The notes beneath the pieces were generated by a model. It saw nothing but the letters and a program-made list of their open reading frames with translations, was not told the origin of the DNA and ran no database searches. A stretch of 8,335 nucleotides of DNA, taken from positions 1-8,335 of the forward strand of contig JABIUH010000038.1 of assembly GCA_018701055.1 (NCBI GenBank). Reading direction: 5' to 3'. Position numbers and translations under genes: made by a program. Positions 1-6,255 of this stretch are shown in pieces. This stretch comes from Woeseia sp. GTDB taxonomy: Bacteria > Pseudomonadota > Gammaproteobacteria > Steroidobacterales > Woeseiaceae. Numbering within the stretch: the first letter of the stretch is position 1; the number at the start of each line of letters is the position of its first letter.

Positions 1-693
1 CTCTTCAAAGACGATTCTTATCTAAGGCACTGTGACGCCACGGTGCTCGCCGCAGCCGATGATGCGATCGTGCTAGATCGAACTGTTTTCTATGCGTTGG
101 GCGGTGGGCAACCCGGTGACACAGGTTCGCTTAGTTGGGACGGCGATAGCGTCGATGTCGTCGATACGCGATACGGTGAAAATGGCGAAATCCGCCATCT
201 CGTCGCCGCAGGAACCAATTTACCTGAACCAGGCACCGCCGTTACGGCCACTCTCGATTGGGATAGGCGCTATTTACACATGCGCATGCACACTGCGTTG
301 CATTTGCTTGGTGCTGTGCTCAATTATGGGGTTACCGGTGGCAATGTTTCCGCGACCAAAAGTCGACTGGATTTCGACATGGAAGACGGGGTCGATAAAG
401 ATCAAGTCAACGCCAGCTTAAAAGCCATGGTCGATGGCGATCATACGGTTAGCTGCCGTTGGATAACAGAGGATGAACTCGCCGCAAACCCCGAGCTCGT
501 GAGAACAATGTCCGTGCAGCCGCCAGTCGGTGCCGGACAAATACGGCTACTCGAAATTGCCGACATTGATTTACAGCCCTGCGGCGGCACTCACCTTAGA
601 TCGACAAGTGAGGTGGGTGACATTCGTGTGGGCAAAGTTGAAAAAAAGGGCAAGCGAAATCGTCGCGTCTCAATTTTGCTGGATCAGAGCTAA
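1..693 (+). CDS. AlaX-type alanyl-tRNA editing protein, 5' end missing
   Basis: The reading frame is open from the first base of the window, so the start codon lies upstream. The codons before the internal GTG at 43 read LFKDDSYLRHC, which looks like a normal AlaX N-terminus, so few residues should be missing. The family is a free-standing homologue of the AlaRS editing domain and hydrolyses mischarged Ser- or Gly-tRNA(Ala) in the cytoplasm. Visible features, numbered from window base 1, are the glycine-rich GGGQPGDTG loop near residues 34-42, the zinc motif HTALH (His97, His101) and the second zinc half CGGTH (Cys194, His198). The C-terminal basic stretch KKGKRNRR fits tRNA contact. All four metal ligands are present, so the enzyme is probably active. 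The AlaX-M or AlaX-L type is likely because the Gly-rich motif is present. The Tat-aminotransferase gene follows after 46 bp and could be co-transcribed. Confidence 0.93.
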   Translation, partial: LFKDDSYLRHCDATVLAAADDAIVLDRTVFYALGGGQPGDTGSLSWDGDSVDVVDTRYGENGEIRHLVAAGTNLPEPGTAVTATLDWDRRYLHMRMHTALHLLGAVLNYGVTGGNVSATKSRLDFDMEDGVDKDQVNASLKAMVDGDHTVSCRWITEDELAANPELVRTMSVQPPVGAGQIRLLEIADIDLQPCGGTHLRSTSEVGDIRVGKVEKKGKRNRRVSILLDQS

Positions 694-739
694 CAAAACC
701 AAACAGAAAATAACTCCGCCAATTCGATAAGGACCAATC

Positions 740-1837
740 ATGCAAAAACAAGTTAATCGCCGCGCACTGCTTCAAGGCATGGTTGGCGGAGCAGTCGCAC
801 TCGCCTTGGCGCCCAATGTATTGGCTGCATACGGTCCTCCACCGGGAATAATTTCACTCCGCTACAACGAAAACCCATACGGCCCCAGCGCAAAGGCAAT
901 TCAGGCGGCCAGCCAGGCGCTACGAAAAGGCGCCTACTACGCCGACCCGGTACAGAGCGGCCTATTTGGCGCTATCACGGCCAAATATCAACTGTCCCTC
1001 GACAACCTGACCTTATCGTCAGGATCGAATGAAGCGCTGCATGCCGCCATGGTTGCTTACAGCAAAAAAGGGAAGGTCGTAACGCCCGGATTAACCTATT
1101 CGGACCACGTGAGTTACTCAAAACGCATGGGTGTCGAGTTTATCGAAGTGCCGCTGAAGGAGGACATGTCCATTGACCTTGAAGGTATGGCAGCCGCAGT
1201 CGATGCGTCAGTGAGCTTGGTCTACGTGTGTAATCCGAACAATCCGACCGGCATGACTTTAGATGGCGATACGTTGCGTGATTTTTGCAGAACGGTAAGT
1301 AAGAAAGCCATGGTGCTGGTGGATGAAGCATATAACGAATTAGTCGACGAACCGGAATACACCTCGATGGTGGATCTCGTTCGGGAAGGTGAAAACGTTC
1401 TGGTCATGAGAACGTTTTCGAAGATATTCGGCATGGCCGGGCTACGTGTTGGTTATGGCATGGGTCATCCCGACATTGCACGGCAAGTGACTGATAACCT
1501 GATGGCCTGGCCAAACAGTGTCGGTTTAGCCGCGGCGACGGCGAGTTACGTGGACGACGATTTTATCCAGTACTCTCGAGATAAAGTCATTAAGGGTCGC
1601 GCGATGGTCAATGAGACCTTTCGCAAAAACGGCATCGAACCATTACCTTCGCAAACAAACTTCGTCTATGCGGATATTGGCCGGAATGCAACTGTATTCC
1701 AGAAGCAAATGGCAGAACGAAATATCCAAATTCGTGGTGCATTCGAATCGTACGAAAACTATTCTCGCGTCAGCATGGGACGAATCGAAGAACTGGAGGT
1801 ATTTGATAAGGTCTTTACTGAGGTCTACAATGCCTGA
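740..1837 (+). CDS. Tat-exported HisC-like PLP-dependent aminotransferase
   Basis: This is a 365-residue fold-type I aminotransferase resembling histidinol-phosphate aminotransferase. The PLP-site signatures are CNPNNPTG (164-171), Asp195 and Tyr198 in VDEAYNE, the Schiff-base lysine Lys228 in TFSKIFGMAGLRVGYG, and the likely carboxylate-binding Arg343 in SRVSMG. Before the catalytic domain is a twin-arginine signal: Arg7-Arg8 in NRRALLQG, a hydrophobic stretch (about 14-29), and a VLA/A cleavage site near residues 29-30. The enzyme should therefore be folded with PLP in the cytoplasm and exported to the periplasm. The start is supported by AAGGA at 729-733, six bases before the ATG. A true histidine-biosynthesis HisC would be cytoplasmic, and no his genes are nearby, so the substrate is unknown. 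It faces the minus-strand block convergently. Confidence 0.9.
   Translation: MQKQVNRRALLQGMVGGAVALALAPNVLAAYGPPPGIISLRYNENPYGPSAKAIQAASQALRKGAYYADPVQSGLFGAITAKYQLSLDNLTLSSGSNEALHAAMVAYSKKGKVVTPGLTYSDHVSYSKRMGVEFIEVPLKEDMSIDLEGMAAAVDASVSLVYVCNPNNPTGMTLDGDTLRDFCRTVSKKAMVLVDEAYNELVDEPEYTSMVDLVREGENVLVMRTFSKIFGMAGLRVGYGMGHPDIARQVTDNLMAWPNSVGLAAATASYVDDDFIQYSRDKVIKGRAMVNETFRKNGIEPLPSQTNFVYADIGRNATVFQKQMAERNIQIRGAFESYENYSRVSMGRIEELEVFDKVFTEVYNA
1391..1419. repeat. Perfect 11-bp inverted repeat inside the Tat-aminotransferase gene
   Basis: GAAAACGTTCT (1391-1401) and AGAACGTTTTC (1409-1419) are exact reverse complements separated by seven bases. The mRNA could fold into an 11-bp stem with a 7-nt loop. 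The repeat encodes the strand leading to the catalytic lysine (ENVLVMRTFSK), so part of the symmetry may be a by-product of codon choice. No function is known. Confidence 0.6.
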
Positions 1838-1854
1838 CCGCAAATCGCGGGCAG
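1834..1854. terminator. Possible bidirectional terminator hairpin in a convergent junction
   Basis: CTGACCGC (1834-1841) pairs with GCGGGCAG (1847-1854) with one mismatch and a 5-nt loop AAATC. The hairpin overlaps the stop codon of the Tat-aminotransferase and lies just before the stop of the convergent minus-strand gene, which leaves only 20 bp between the two genes. There is no good T-run on either side, so intrinsic termination is only a guess from position and stem. Confidence 0.3.
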
Positions 1855-1857
1855 TTG

Positions 1858-2250
1858 CTAACGAGTTGTTCGCGGCGTGTACAACTCCGCCTCTTCGTCC
1901 GTTAGCTCTTTCACCTTTAGATGCCAACGAATAAACGAACTATTGATTCGAAAACGGTACTTTCCGCCCTTCTGGAATAAGCTAACGCCGTTACCAAGCG
2001 ATTTGGCACTCTTAATGTTGCCTATCAGAATGCCTGTTGTACCGTCGATCAGCTCCAGGTCGAAAGAGAGCATCTTGTTGTAATCGCTATTGATCCGCCA
2101 ATCGAGGATCCATGGCGCATCAACGGTAAAGACACTCGTGATGCGATTACCGTCACCTTGAAATTCGACGACGGTTTCTTCGCCAATAGCTAAAGAGAAA
2201 AACAACAGTAGCAGCAAGCCTGTTAGCGTCCATCTAGTTCCAGTTTTCAT
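1858..2250 (-). CDS. Small secreted protein of unknown function
   Basis: This encodes 130 residues. A lysine/arginine N-terminus (MKTGTRW) is followed by a strongly hydrophobic core LLLLLFF (about 9-20) and an AIG/EE signal-peptidase I type site near residue 23, so the product is probably periplasmic or secreted. The mature part alternates hydrophobic and polar residues as in a beta-sandwich: VEFQGDGNRITSVFTVDAPWILDW near 27-51, and a second FQKGGKYRFRIN unit near 92-103. The pattern F-x-G-x-G...F-T-V-x-x-P-W-x-L-x-W is one I associate with small bacterial secreted beta domains, but I cannot name the family. AAGGAA at 2255-2260 lies 4 bases before the ATG. The gene is downstream of the pseudogene on the same strand, with a candidate promoter of its own at 2307-2335. 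Confidence 0.75.
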   Translation of the reverse strand: MKTGTRWTLTGLLLLLFFSLAIGEETVVEFQGDGNRITSVFTVDAPWILDWRINSDYNKMLSFDLELIDGTTGILIGNIKSAKSLGNGVSLFQKGGKYRFRINSSFIRWHLKVKELTDEEAELYTPRTTR

Positions 2251-2379
2251 GTAGTTCCTTGTGTAGCCCGCCGGCTCAATCTAATTTCTACCCACTCTGA
2301 ATTGAGACTGTATTCGTCGAATTGAGTTCACTCAACCAAAATTGCGATTTTGTTCGACTTCGACTTTTAACTCAACCCG
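2251..2379 (-). promoter_or_regulatory. AT-rich upstream region with repeated TTGAGT/ACTCAA elements
   Basis: This non-coding stretch separates the pseudogene from the small secreted-protein gene. It holds several copies of one short element. GAATTGAG occurs twice exactly 20 bp apart (2299-2306 and 2319-2326). ACTCAACC occurs twice exactly 40 bp apart (2330-2337 and 2370-2377). CTCAAT occurs at 2275-2280. The copies at 2322-2335 form the perfect dyad TTGAGT-TC-ACTCAA. Spacings of about whole helical turns suggest a possible regulator-binding array; this is inference only. Confidence 0.4.
2307..2335 (-). promoter_or_regulatory. Candidate sigma-70 promoter for the small secreted protein
   Basis: Read on the minus strand, TTGAGT (2335-2330) is a four-of-six match to the -35 box. 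It is followed by a 17-bp spacer and TACAGT (2312-2307), a four-of-six match to the -10 box. The -10 box is 57 bp upstream of the ATG at 2250. The -35 box is one arm of the TTGAGT-TC-ACTCAA dyad, so a protein bound there could block or help RNA polymerase. This was identified by eye and not scored. Confidence 0.4.
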
Positions 2380-3452
2380 TTATTCATTTGTCGTCGTTTT
2401 TGGTATGGCCAATGACGACGGGCCTCGACAAACGTCCGTAATCCGCTTCTTAACCTGTTTCGGGTCATCAAGGTTTCTGTAGAAGCCATGGGCGAATTGC
2501 TCGATCCACTTTTTACGTGACGCGAAAGCCGCGTCCGGCACTAACGCTTGTATAATTTCCTCGCGACGATTCTGAAAGCGAGATATAGCATTGGAAAGTG
2601 AATTCTCCTGCCAGCAAAATCCCCGATAGACCCTGTAAGTCACTCAATAAAAATCCAAATCTTCGTTCGGCAGTGCATAGTCTGTATTGATGATGCCGGC
2701 CTGATCAAAATCATAGGGCAATATAATCCAGGCGCGCTGCTCTCCCAGCGTAGCCAATACGCGTCCATTGTGACAACAGCCCTCGCCAGATGGTCCCTTT
2801 TTGACAGAGAAATCCGTGTTCGCTATCAACAATTGAAAGAGCGAATAGTTGGCAAGTTATGCTGAATTGAATTGGTCTGGATTGATACTGGGCGGCCTCA
2901 AGGATCAACGCGCCAAACGCTTTGCGGCCTCGCCGGTCGATTCAATGAAAAATGCCACCTGCGTTCGCTACCATCGCTCCGACTCGCTATCAATATAAGT
3001 AATACTCAGTGGGCGCACGCGGCATGAGAAATCAGAAACAACGTTATAGCTCTGATAAATGGCGCGCTCCTGCAACACCCACGTTTCACCATTGCGCCGC
3101 TTATTGCACTGCGTGACCATTTTTAGCCTATCTTGACTGCGAAAACGATACCAACGGTATCTTCTTTATTGAGGATCAATCTAAGCGGCGGAAAATCGCA
3201 AGCTTCGAGGCGGCTGTTGCCGCGCGACGTTAGCTGCGCACGCAACGCACGCTCTGATCCCGATGCATCGTCGTAGCGTACAACGGCATCAACGACAGGG
3301 TTTCGCATTCGCCACTTAATGGGTTCACGAATGGGCGCCTCGATCGTAATCTCCAGCGCCTCTTGCTCGTCAAAAAAAGGCGCTGACCGAGATGCCTGCC
3401 AGCCCAAAGTGAAGAGAAGAATTACGACGAAGATAGACAGCGGAACTTTCAT
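2380..3452 (-). pseudogene. Decayed gene for a secreted conserved protein of unknown function
   Basis: One continuous protein can be read across this stretch if one frameshift and four stops are ignored, giving about 357 codons. It starts at ATG 3452 with TCCT (AGGA on the minus strand) at 3461-3464, and begins with a signal peptide (MKVPLSIFVVILLFTLGW). A missing base near 3136-3140 breaks FA(G)QDRLKMVTQC. Downstream the frame is constant to the stop at 2380 but contains TAG 2970-2968, TGA 2907-2905, TAA 2859-2857 and TGA 2646-2644. Between these, coherent segments persist: VSDFSCRVRPLSITYID, LANYSLFQLLIANTDFS, GEGCCHNGRVL, IILPYDFDQAGIIN and YRVYRGFCW. These resemble a conserved family of secreted gammaproteobacterial proteins whose function I do not know. 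It lies 43 bp downstream of the cyclodeaminase-like gene and probably was once the third gene of that operon. Confidence 0.85.
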
Positions 3453-3495
3453 CGAATTTATCCTAAGAAACGTCTGATTCGCTATTTCATCGTCG

Positions 3496-4446
3496 TTAGT
3501 TTTTGGCCTCATAGACCGCTGTCGTAATCTGAATATCTTGCACGGCGACGCCGGTTAGATCTGCGATCGTAATTTGCTCATCGTTGCTTCGGCCAATTCC
3601 AACCGGATTAGCGATGATCGTACCTAATTCAATTAAATCTGACTCCTTGATCGCATCCACCTTTAACGCTTGGTGAATCTCGCCACGTTCGAGGCATTGT
3701 GAAATGCTATCAGCAACGACGAGATCAGCTTTTGCGAGCAAATCGGCTGCCAATTCTTGTTTCGTATGCGTATCGGAACCCATCGTCGTAATGTGCGTGC
3801 CCGGTTGCAAAAGGTCTGCGTTCTTTAAGAGTGGCGACTTGGCAGGGGTTGTTGTCACAATTAAATTGCACGTGCGCAATACTTCATCCGCATCCGTCGT
3901 TGCCGTTACATCGAACCCGAGTGCTGTGGCGTGTTCTCGGTATTTCGCACACTTCTCGGCACTACGACCCCAGACCACTACGTCGCGACAATCGGTTACC
4001 GGCATTAAATACTCCAGCTGCAACTTAGCCTGCATACCGGTGCCAACGATACCGATACGTTTCACCTTTGCAGGTGCGAGATATTTTGCCGCAATCGCGC
4101 CAGCCACCGCAGTACGAACGTCTGTCAAATAACCTTCATCGAGCATCGCTGCGACAGGCTGACCGGTTTTCTGGCTGAACATCAGCATCATGCCGTTGCT
4201 AGTCGGCAGGTCCAGCGCAACATTACCGTAAAAACCCGACGCGATTTTGATCACATAATAATCGTCGCCTTTCAAATAGCCGTACTTGATGTGCACCTCG
4301 CCTGACGGATCTTCCAGGACTAACTCCCCTACCGGCGGAACCACGGAACGGCCTTGGCTATAGGCAACGAAACCGTGTTCGATCTCCGCCATCAGATCGA
4401 CGGACGACAGTGCCGTCTTGATTTCGTCGAGTGAAAGAATCTGCAT
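3496..4446 (-). CDS. Ornithine cyclodeaminase/mu-crystallin family protein
   Basis: This encodes 316 residues, normal for the family. Members bind NAD(P) and act as cyclodeaminases, amino-acid dehydrogenases or cyclic-imine reductases in the cytoplasm. Visible features are Lys67 in VIKIASGF (substrate carboxylate), Arg111 in YLTDVRTAVAGA, the Rossmann loop GTGMQAK at 135-141, Asp225 in MGSDTHTKQEL (by analogy the catalytic Asp), and the family-typical DLTGVAVQD at 296-304. The YLTDVRTA and MGSD stretches remind me of the ectoine-utilisation EutC branch, but the partner here is an aminotransferase, so I do not use that name. I chose the ATG at 4446 over the TTG one codon earlier because it overlaps the upstream gene's stop as TGATG, which implies translational coupling; there is no strong ribosome site of its own. 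Exact substrate is unknown. Confidence 0.9.
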   Translation of the reverse strand: MQILSLDEIKTALSSVDLMAEIEHGFVAYSQGRSVVPPVGELVLEDPSGEVHIKYGYLKGDDYYVIKIASGFYGNVALDLPTSNGMMLMFSQKTGQPVAAMLDEGYLTDVRTAVAGAIAAKYLAPAKVKRIGIVGTGMQAKLQLEYLMPVTDCRDVVVWGRSAEKCAKYREHATALGFDVTATTDADEVLRTCNLIVTTTPAKSPLLKNADLLQPGTHITTMGSDTHTKQELAADLLAKADLVVADSISQCLERGEIHQALKVDAIKESDLIELGTIIANPVGIGRSNDEQITIADLTGVAVQDIQITTAVYEAKN

Positions 4447-5567
4447 CAAAGTAAGGATTTCAAAGTCTTTTCGATTCTAGAAAATGCATCGTCAAGAACG
4501 GCTTTATCCTGACCAAATGCCACCCGCAAGTGGTAATCCATACCAAAAGAATCGCCTGCGCCTACAAAAACGCTCGCCTCACGGCACAGTTTTTCCATTA
4601 ACTCAGTTGAATTGATGTCTAGGTTGTAACCGATAAATGAAACGGCAGACGCCTGCGACGGCGTATAATGAAACATTCCATCCTGACGCGCCATCCATTC
4701 TTCCAACGCCGGAAATCCCTTGCGAATAAAGTCCCGAGTACGTTTGATTAAACGCGGTCGTACCTCGGGTGACAATGCGTGTGTTGCAAGAACATTGCTG
4801 AGCATAGTTGCCGTAATGGTCGTGTATTCATGCCGGCGCCAAATGTCCTCAACCATGTCGGGAGGACCTACCACCCAGCCAATTCTTAAGCCGGGAAGTC
4901 CATATGCCTTACTCATGCTGCCAACTGCCAGCACCTTGTCATAGAGACCATAGAAAGATCGGGTTTCTTCCTCCTGAAGTCGCTCGGCACCGCGATAGAC
5001 TTCATCCGCCAGTATCCAGGCGCCGACCCGGTCGGCCGCCGCTACGACAGCATCCATTTCATCATCAGTCATGATGTAACCGGTCGGATTGTTCGGGTTA
5101 ACAACCGCAATGAGACGCGTCTTATCCGAGACCTGCGCGTTCATTTCATCGATATCTAATGCCCAGCCCTTGTCAGGCTGCATACGAAACGGCTTGACGA
5201 CGTTTCCAGCGTTCTCCGCCAGACCCCACACCTGTTTATAGGTTGGCGTCATCGTGACTAACTCGTCACCGGGGCGCATTAATGTTTGCATGATGATGTT
5301 ATTCGCTTCGGCACCGCCCACCGTCACCAATACGTTAGGTACCGAGGCGCCATCATAAAGTTGTGCAATACTCTCGCGCAGCTCGGGGTTGCCGTTAACA
5401 TGCGGATAATTAATCTCTGTGGACATTAAGTCCGCGACCTTGCCCTCGTCTCCATCCAGCAGGTGATCCAGTCGAATGGGGTGGACACCACTCTCCGTGA
5501 GATTGATATCGACTTTTTGTTCCCAAATCGATTGAACATACTCAAGATTAAATGGGGTAAACGACAT
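4446..5567 (-). CDS. Class I/II PLP-dependent aminotransferase
   Basis: From the ATG at 5567 this encodes 373 residues, typical of fold-type I aminotransferases. The signatures are VNPNNPTG (156-163), Asp188 and Tyr191 in ADEVYRG, the Schiff-base lysine Lys220 in SMSKAYGLPGLRIGW, and Arg348 in HLRVAFG, which binds the substrate carboxylate. No signal peptide is present, so it is cytoplasmic. The open frame extends to 5735, but those 56 extra residues do not look like aminotransferase sequence and would run under the start of the divergent gene; MSFTPFNLEYVQSIWEQ is a usual N-terminus. The ribosome site is weak (TTGGAT, about 9 bases upstream). It is the first gene of an operon with the cyclodeaminase-family gene. 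Its sequence is not close to the Tat-exported aminotransferase, so the two are not a tandem duplication. Substrate unknown. Confidence 0.9.
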   Translation of the reverse strand: MSFTPFNLEYVQSIWEQKVDINLTESGVHPIRLDHLLDGDEGKVADLMSTEINYPHVNGNPELRESIAQLYDGASVPNVLVTVGGAEANNIIMQTLMRPGDELVTMTPTYKQVWGLAENAGNVVKPFRMQPDKGWALDIDEMNAQVSDKTRLIAVVNPNNPTGYIMTDDEMDAVVAAADRVGAWILADEVYRGAERLQEEETRSFYGLYDKVLAVGSMSKAYGLPGLRIGWVVGPPDMVEDIWRRHEYTTITATMLSNVLATHALSPEVRPRLIKRTRDFIRKGFPALEEWMARQDGMFHYTPSQASAVSFIGYNLDINSTELMEKLCREASVFVGAGDSFGMDYHLRVAFGQDKAVLDDAFSRIEKTLKSLL

Positions 5568-5594
5568 AGTATTTATCCAACCTGTTACAGAGTG

Positions 5595-5609
5595 CCTGAT
5601 GATATCAGG
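5595..5609. promoter_or_regulatory. Dyad in the divergent intergenic region, possible operator
   Basis: CCTGAT (5595-5600) and ATCAGG (5604-5609) are exact reverse complements around a 3-bp centre GAT. The dyad lies between the divergent aminotransferase (start 5567) and Mpo1-like gene (start 5701), where a shared regulator would bind. A weaker second dyad, GAATA-GGAA-TATTC, is at 5630-5643. I could not find convincing -35/-10 pairs for either direction, so the role is speculative. Confidence 0.35.
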
Positions 5610-5690
5610 GTGTGCGACCAAACATTTCAGAATAGGAATATTCGCCCGTAGTTGTGTAAAATTCGTGGATACAGCCGAGGAAATGACAGT

Positions 5691-5694
5691 AGGA
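5691..5694 (+). promoter_or_regulatory. Ribosome binding site that decides a GTG start
   Basis: AGGA lies six bases before GTG 5701, the ideal distance. The alternative ATG at 5683 has its only purine-rich stretch (GAGG) two bases upstream, which is too close. Confidence 0.6.
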
Positions 5695-5700
5695 AACTTA

Positions 5701-6210
5701 GTGAAGAGCGACTCGCGACTCATGGATATGCTCACGGGCTATGCGGCAGCGCACCAGCACCCGTTTAATATCGCGGTACACATGATCGGCATTCCGGTCA
5801 TTATGCTGGGCGTTTTCATCGCTTTGAGCTGGGCGAGCGTGGATATCGGCAGTATTTCTCTCAACGGTGCTCACGTCGCCACCCTTATGCTTTTCGTGTT
5901 CTATTTTTCGCTCGATAGACTATTTAGTCTGGCCTTTTTACTCTTCGCCACGCCAATCGCAGCTCTGGCAACGAGGATCGGCCTGGAGCCGATGCAAACA
6001 TCGGGCGCATTTGCTGCAGCGACATTCGTTGGCGGCTATATCGCACAGTTTATTGGCCACGCCGTCGAAAGATCGGCTCCGGTCATACTTAAACACCCCA
6101 TTCAAGCCAATCTGGCGGCGCCATTCTTCACCGTCGTCGAACTGTTCAAATTTTCAGGACTGCGTGATGACATGTTTAACGAGGTTCAGAAGAGAATCGC
6201 AAACTTGTGA
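5701..6210 (+). CDS. Mpo1-like (DUF962) membrane protein
   Basis: From GTG 5701 this encodes 169 residues, the usual size of the family. The two family signatures are present: YAAAHQHPFNIAVHMIGIP (14-32; His18, His20 and His27) and QFIGHAVERSAPVI (117-130; His120, Glu123). Hydrophobic stretches near 28-46, 59-72, 76-94 and 104-118 indicate a multi-pass inner-membrane protein. The yeast homologue Mpo1 is an Fe(II) dioxygenase that shortens 2-hydroxy fatty acids in alpha-oxidation; the His residues seen here are the expected iron ligands. Whether the bacterial protein does the same is inferred. Starts at 5599 or 5683 are also in frame, but the RBS at 5691 and the family N-terminus favour 5701. 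A DUF6524 gene follows 45 bp later on the same strand. Confidence 0.87.
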   Translation: MKSDSRLMDMLTGYAAAHQHPFNIAVHMIGIPVIMLGVFIALSWASVDIGSISLNGAHVATLMLFVFYFSLDRLFSLAFLLFATPIAALATRIGLEPMQTSGAFAAATFVGGYIAQFIGHAVERSAPVILKHPIQANLAAPFFTVVELFKFSGLRDDMFNEVQKRIANL

Positions 6211-6255
6211 CAAGAACTAACCGCCTGACCCACACAACTGCAGTTGAGATCAAAG

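Noticed and set aside
43..45. GTG as the start of the AlaX gene
   Set aside because: The 14 codons before it are open and encode an AlaX-like N-terminus, so the true start lies upstream of the window.
2644..2646. TGA read as selenocysteine or by stop readthrough
   Set aside because: The same frame also carries TAG and TAA and an upstream frameshift, so decay is the simpler explanation.
2380..2832. Two separate small minus-strand genes
   Set aside because: They lie in the same frame, are divided only by one TGA, and read as consecutive parts of the pseudogene product.
2711..2908. 65-residue minus-strand ORF
   Set aside because: It is an out-of-frame shadow of the pseudogene; the coherent family-like residues are in the other frame.
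3453..3512. Upstream extension of the secreted-protein pseudogene into the cyclodeaminase gene
   Set aside because: A signal peptide and a ribosome site place the start at 3452; the 20 earlier residues have no signal character.
3704..4132. 142-residue plus-strand ORF opposite the cyclodeaminase-like gene
   Set aside because: Shadow of a gene with complete family motifs; serine- and alanine-rich composition typical of antisense frames.
5599..5700. Longer N-terminus of the Mpo1-like protein
   Set aside because: No ribosome site at suitable distance for 5599 or 5683, and the residues are not family-like; GTG 5701 has AGGA at six bases.
5568..5735. N-terminal extension of the minus-strand aminotransferase
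   Set aside because: The 56 extra residues do not resemble an aminotransferase and would overlap the 5' end of the divergent gene; ATG 5567 gives a normal length.
6235..6246. CAACTGCAGTTG, a perfect 12-bp palindrome just upstream of the DUF6524-like gene
   Set aside because: A palindrome of this length is expected once or twice by chance in 8 kb, and there is no supporting promoter.
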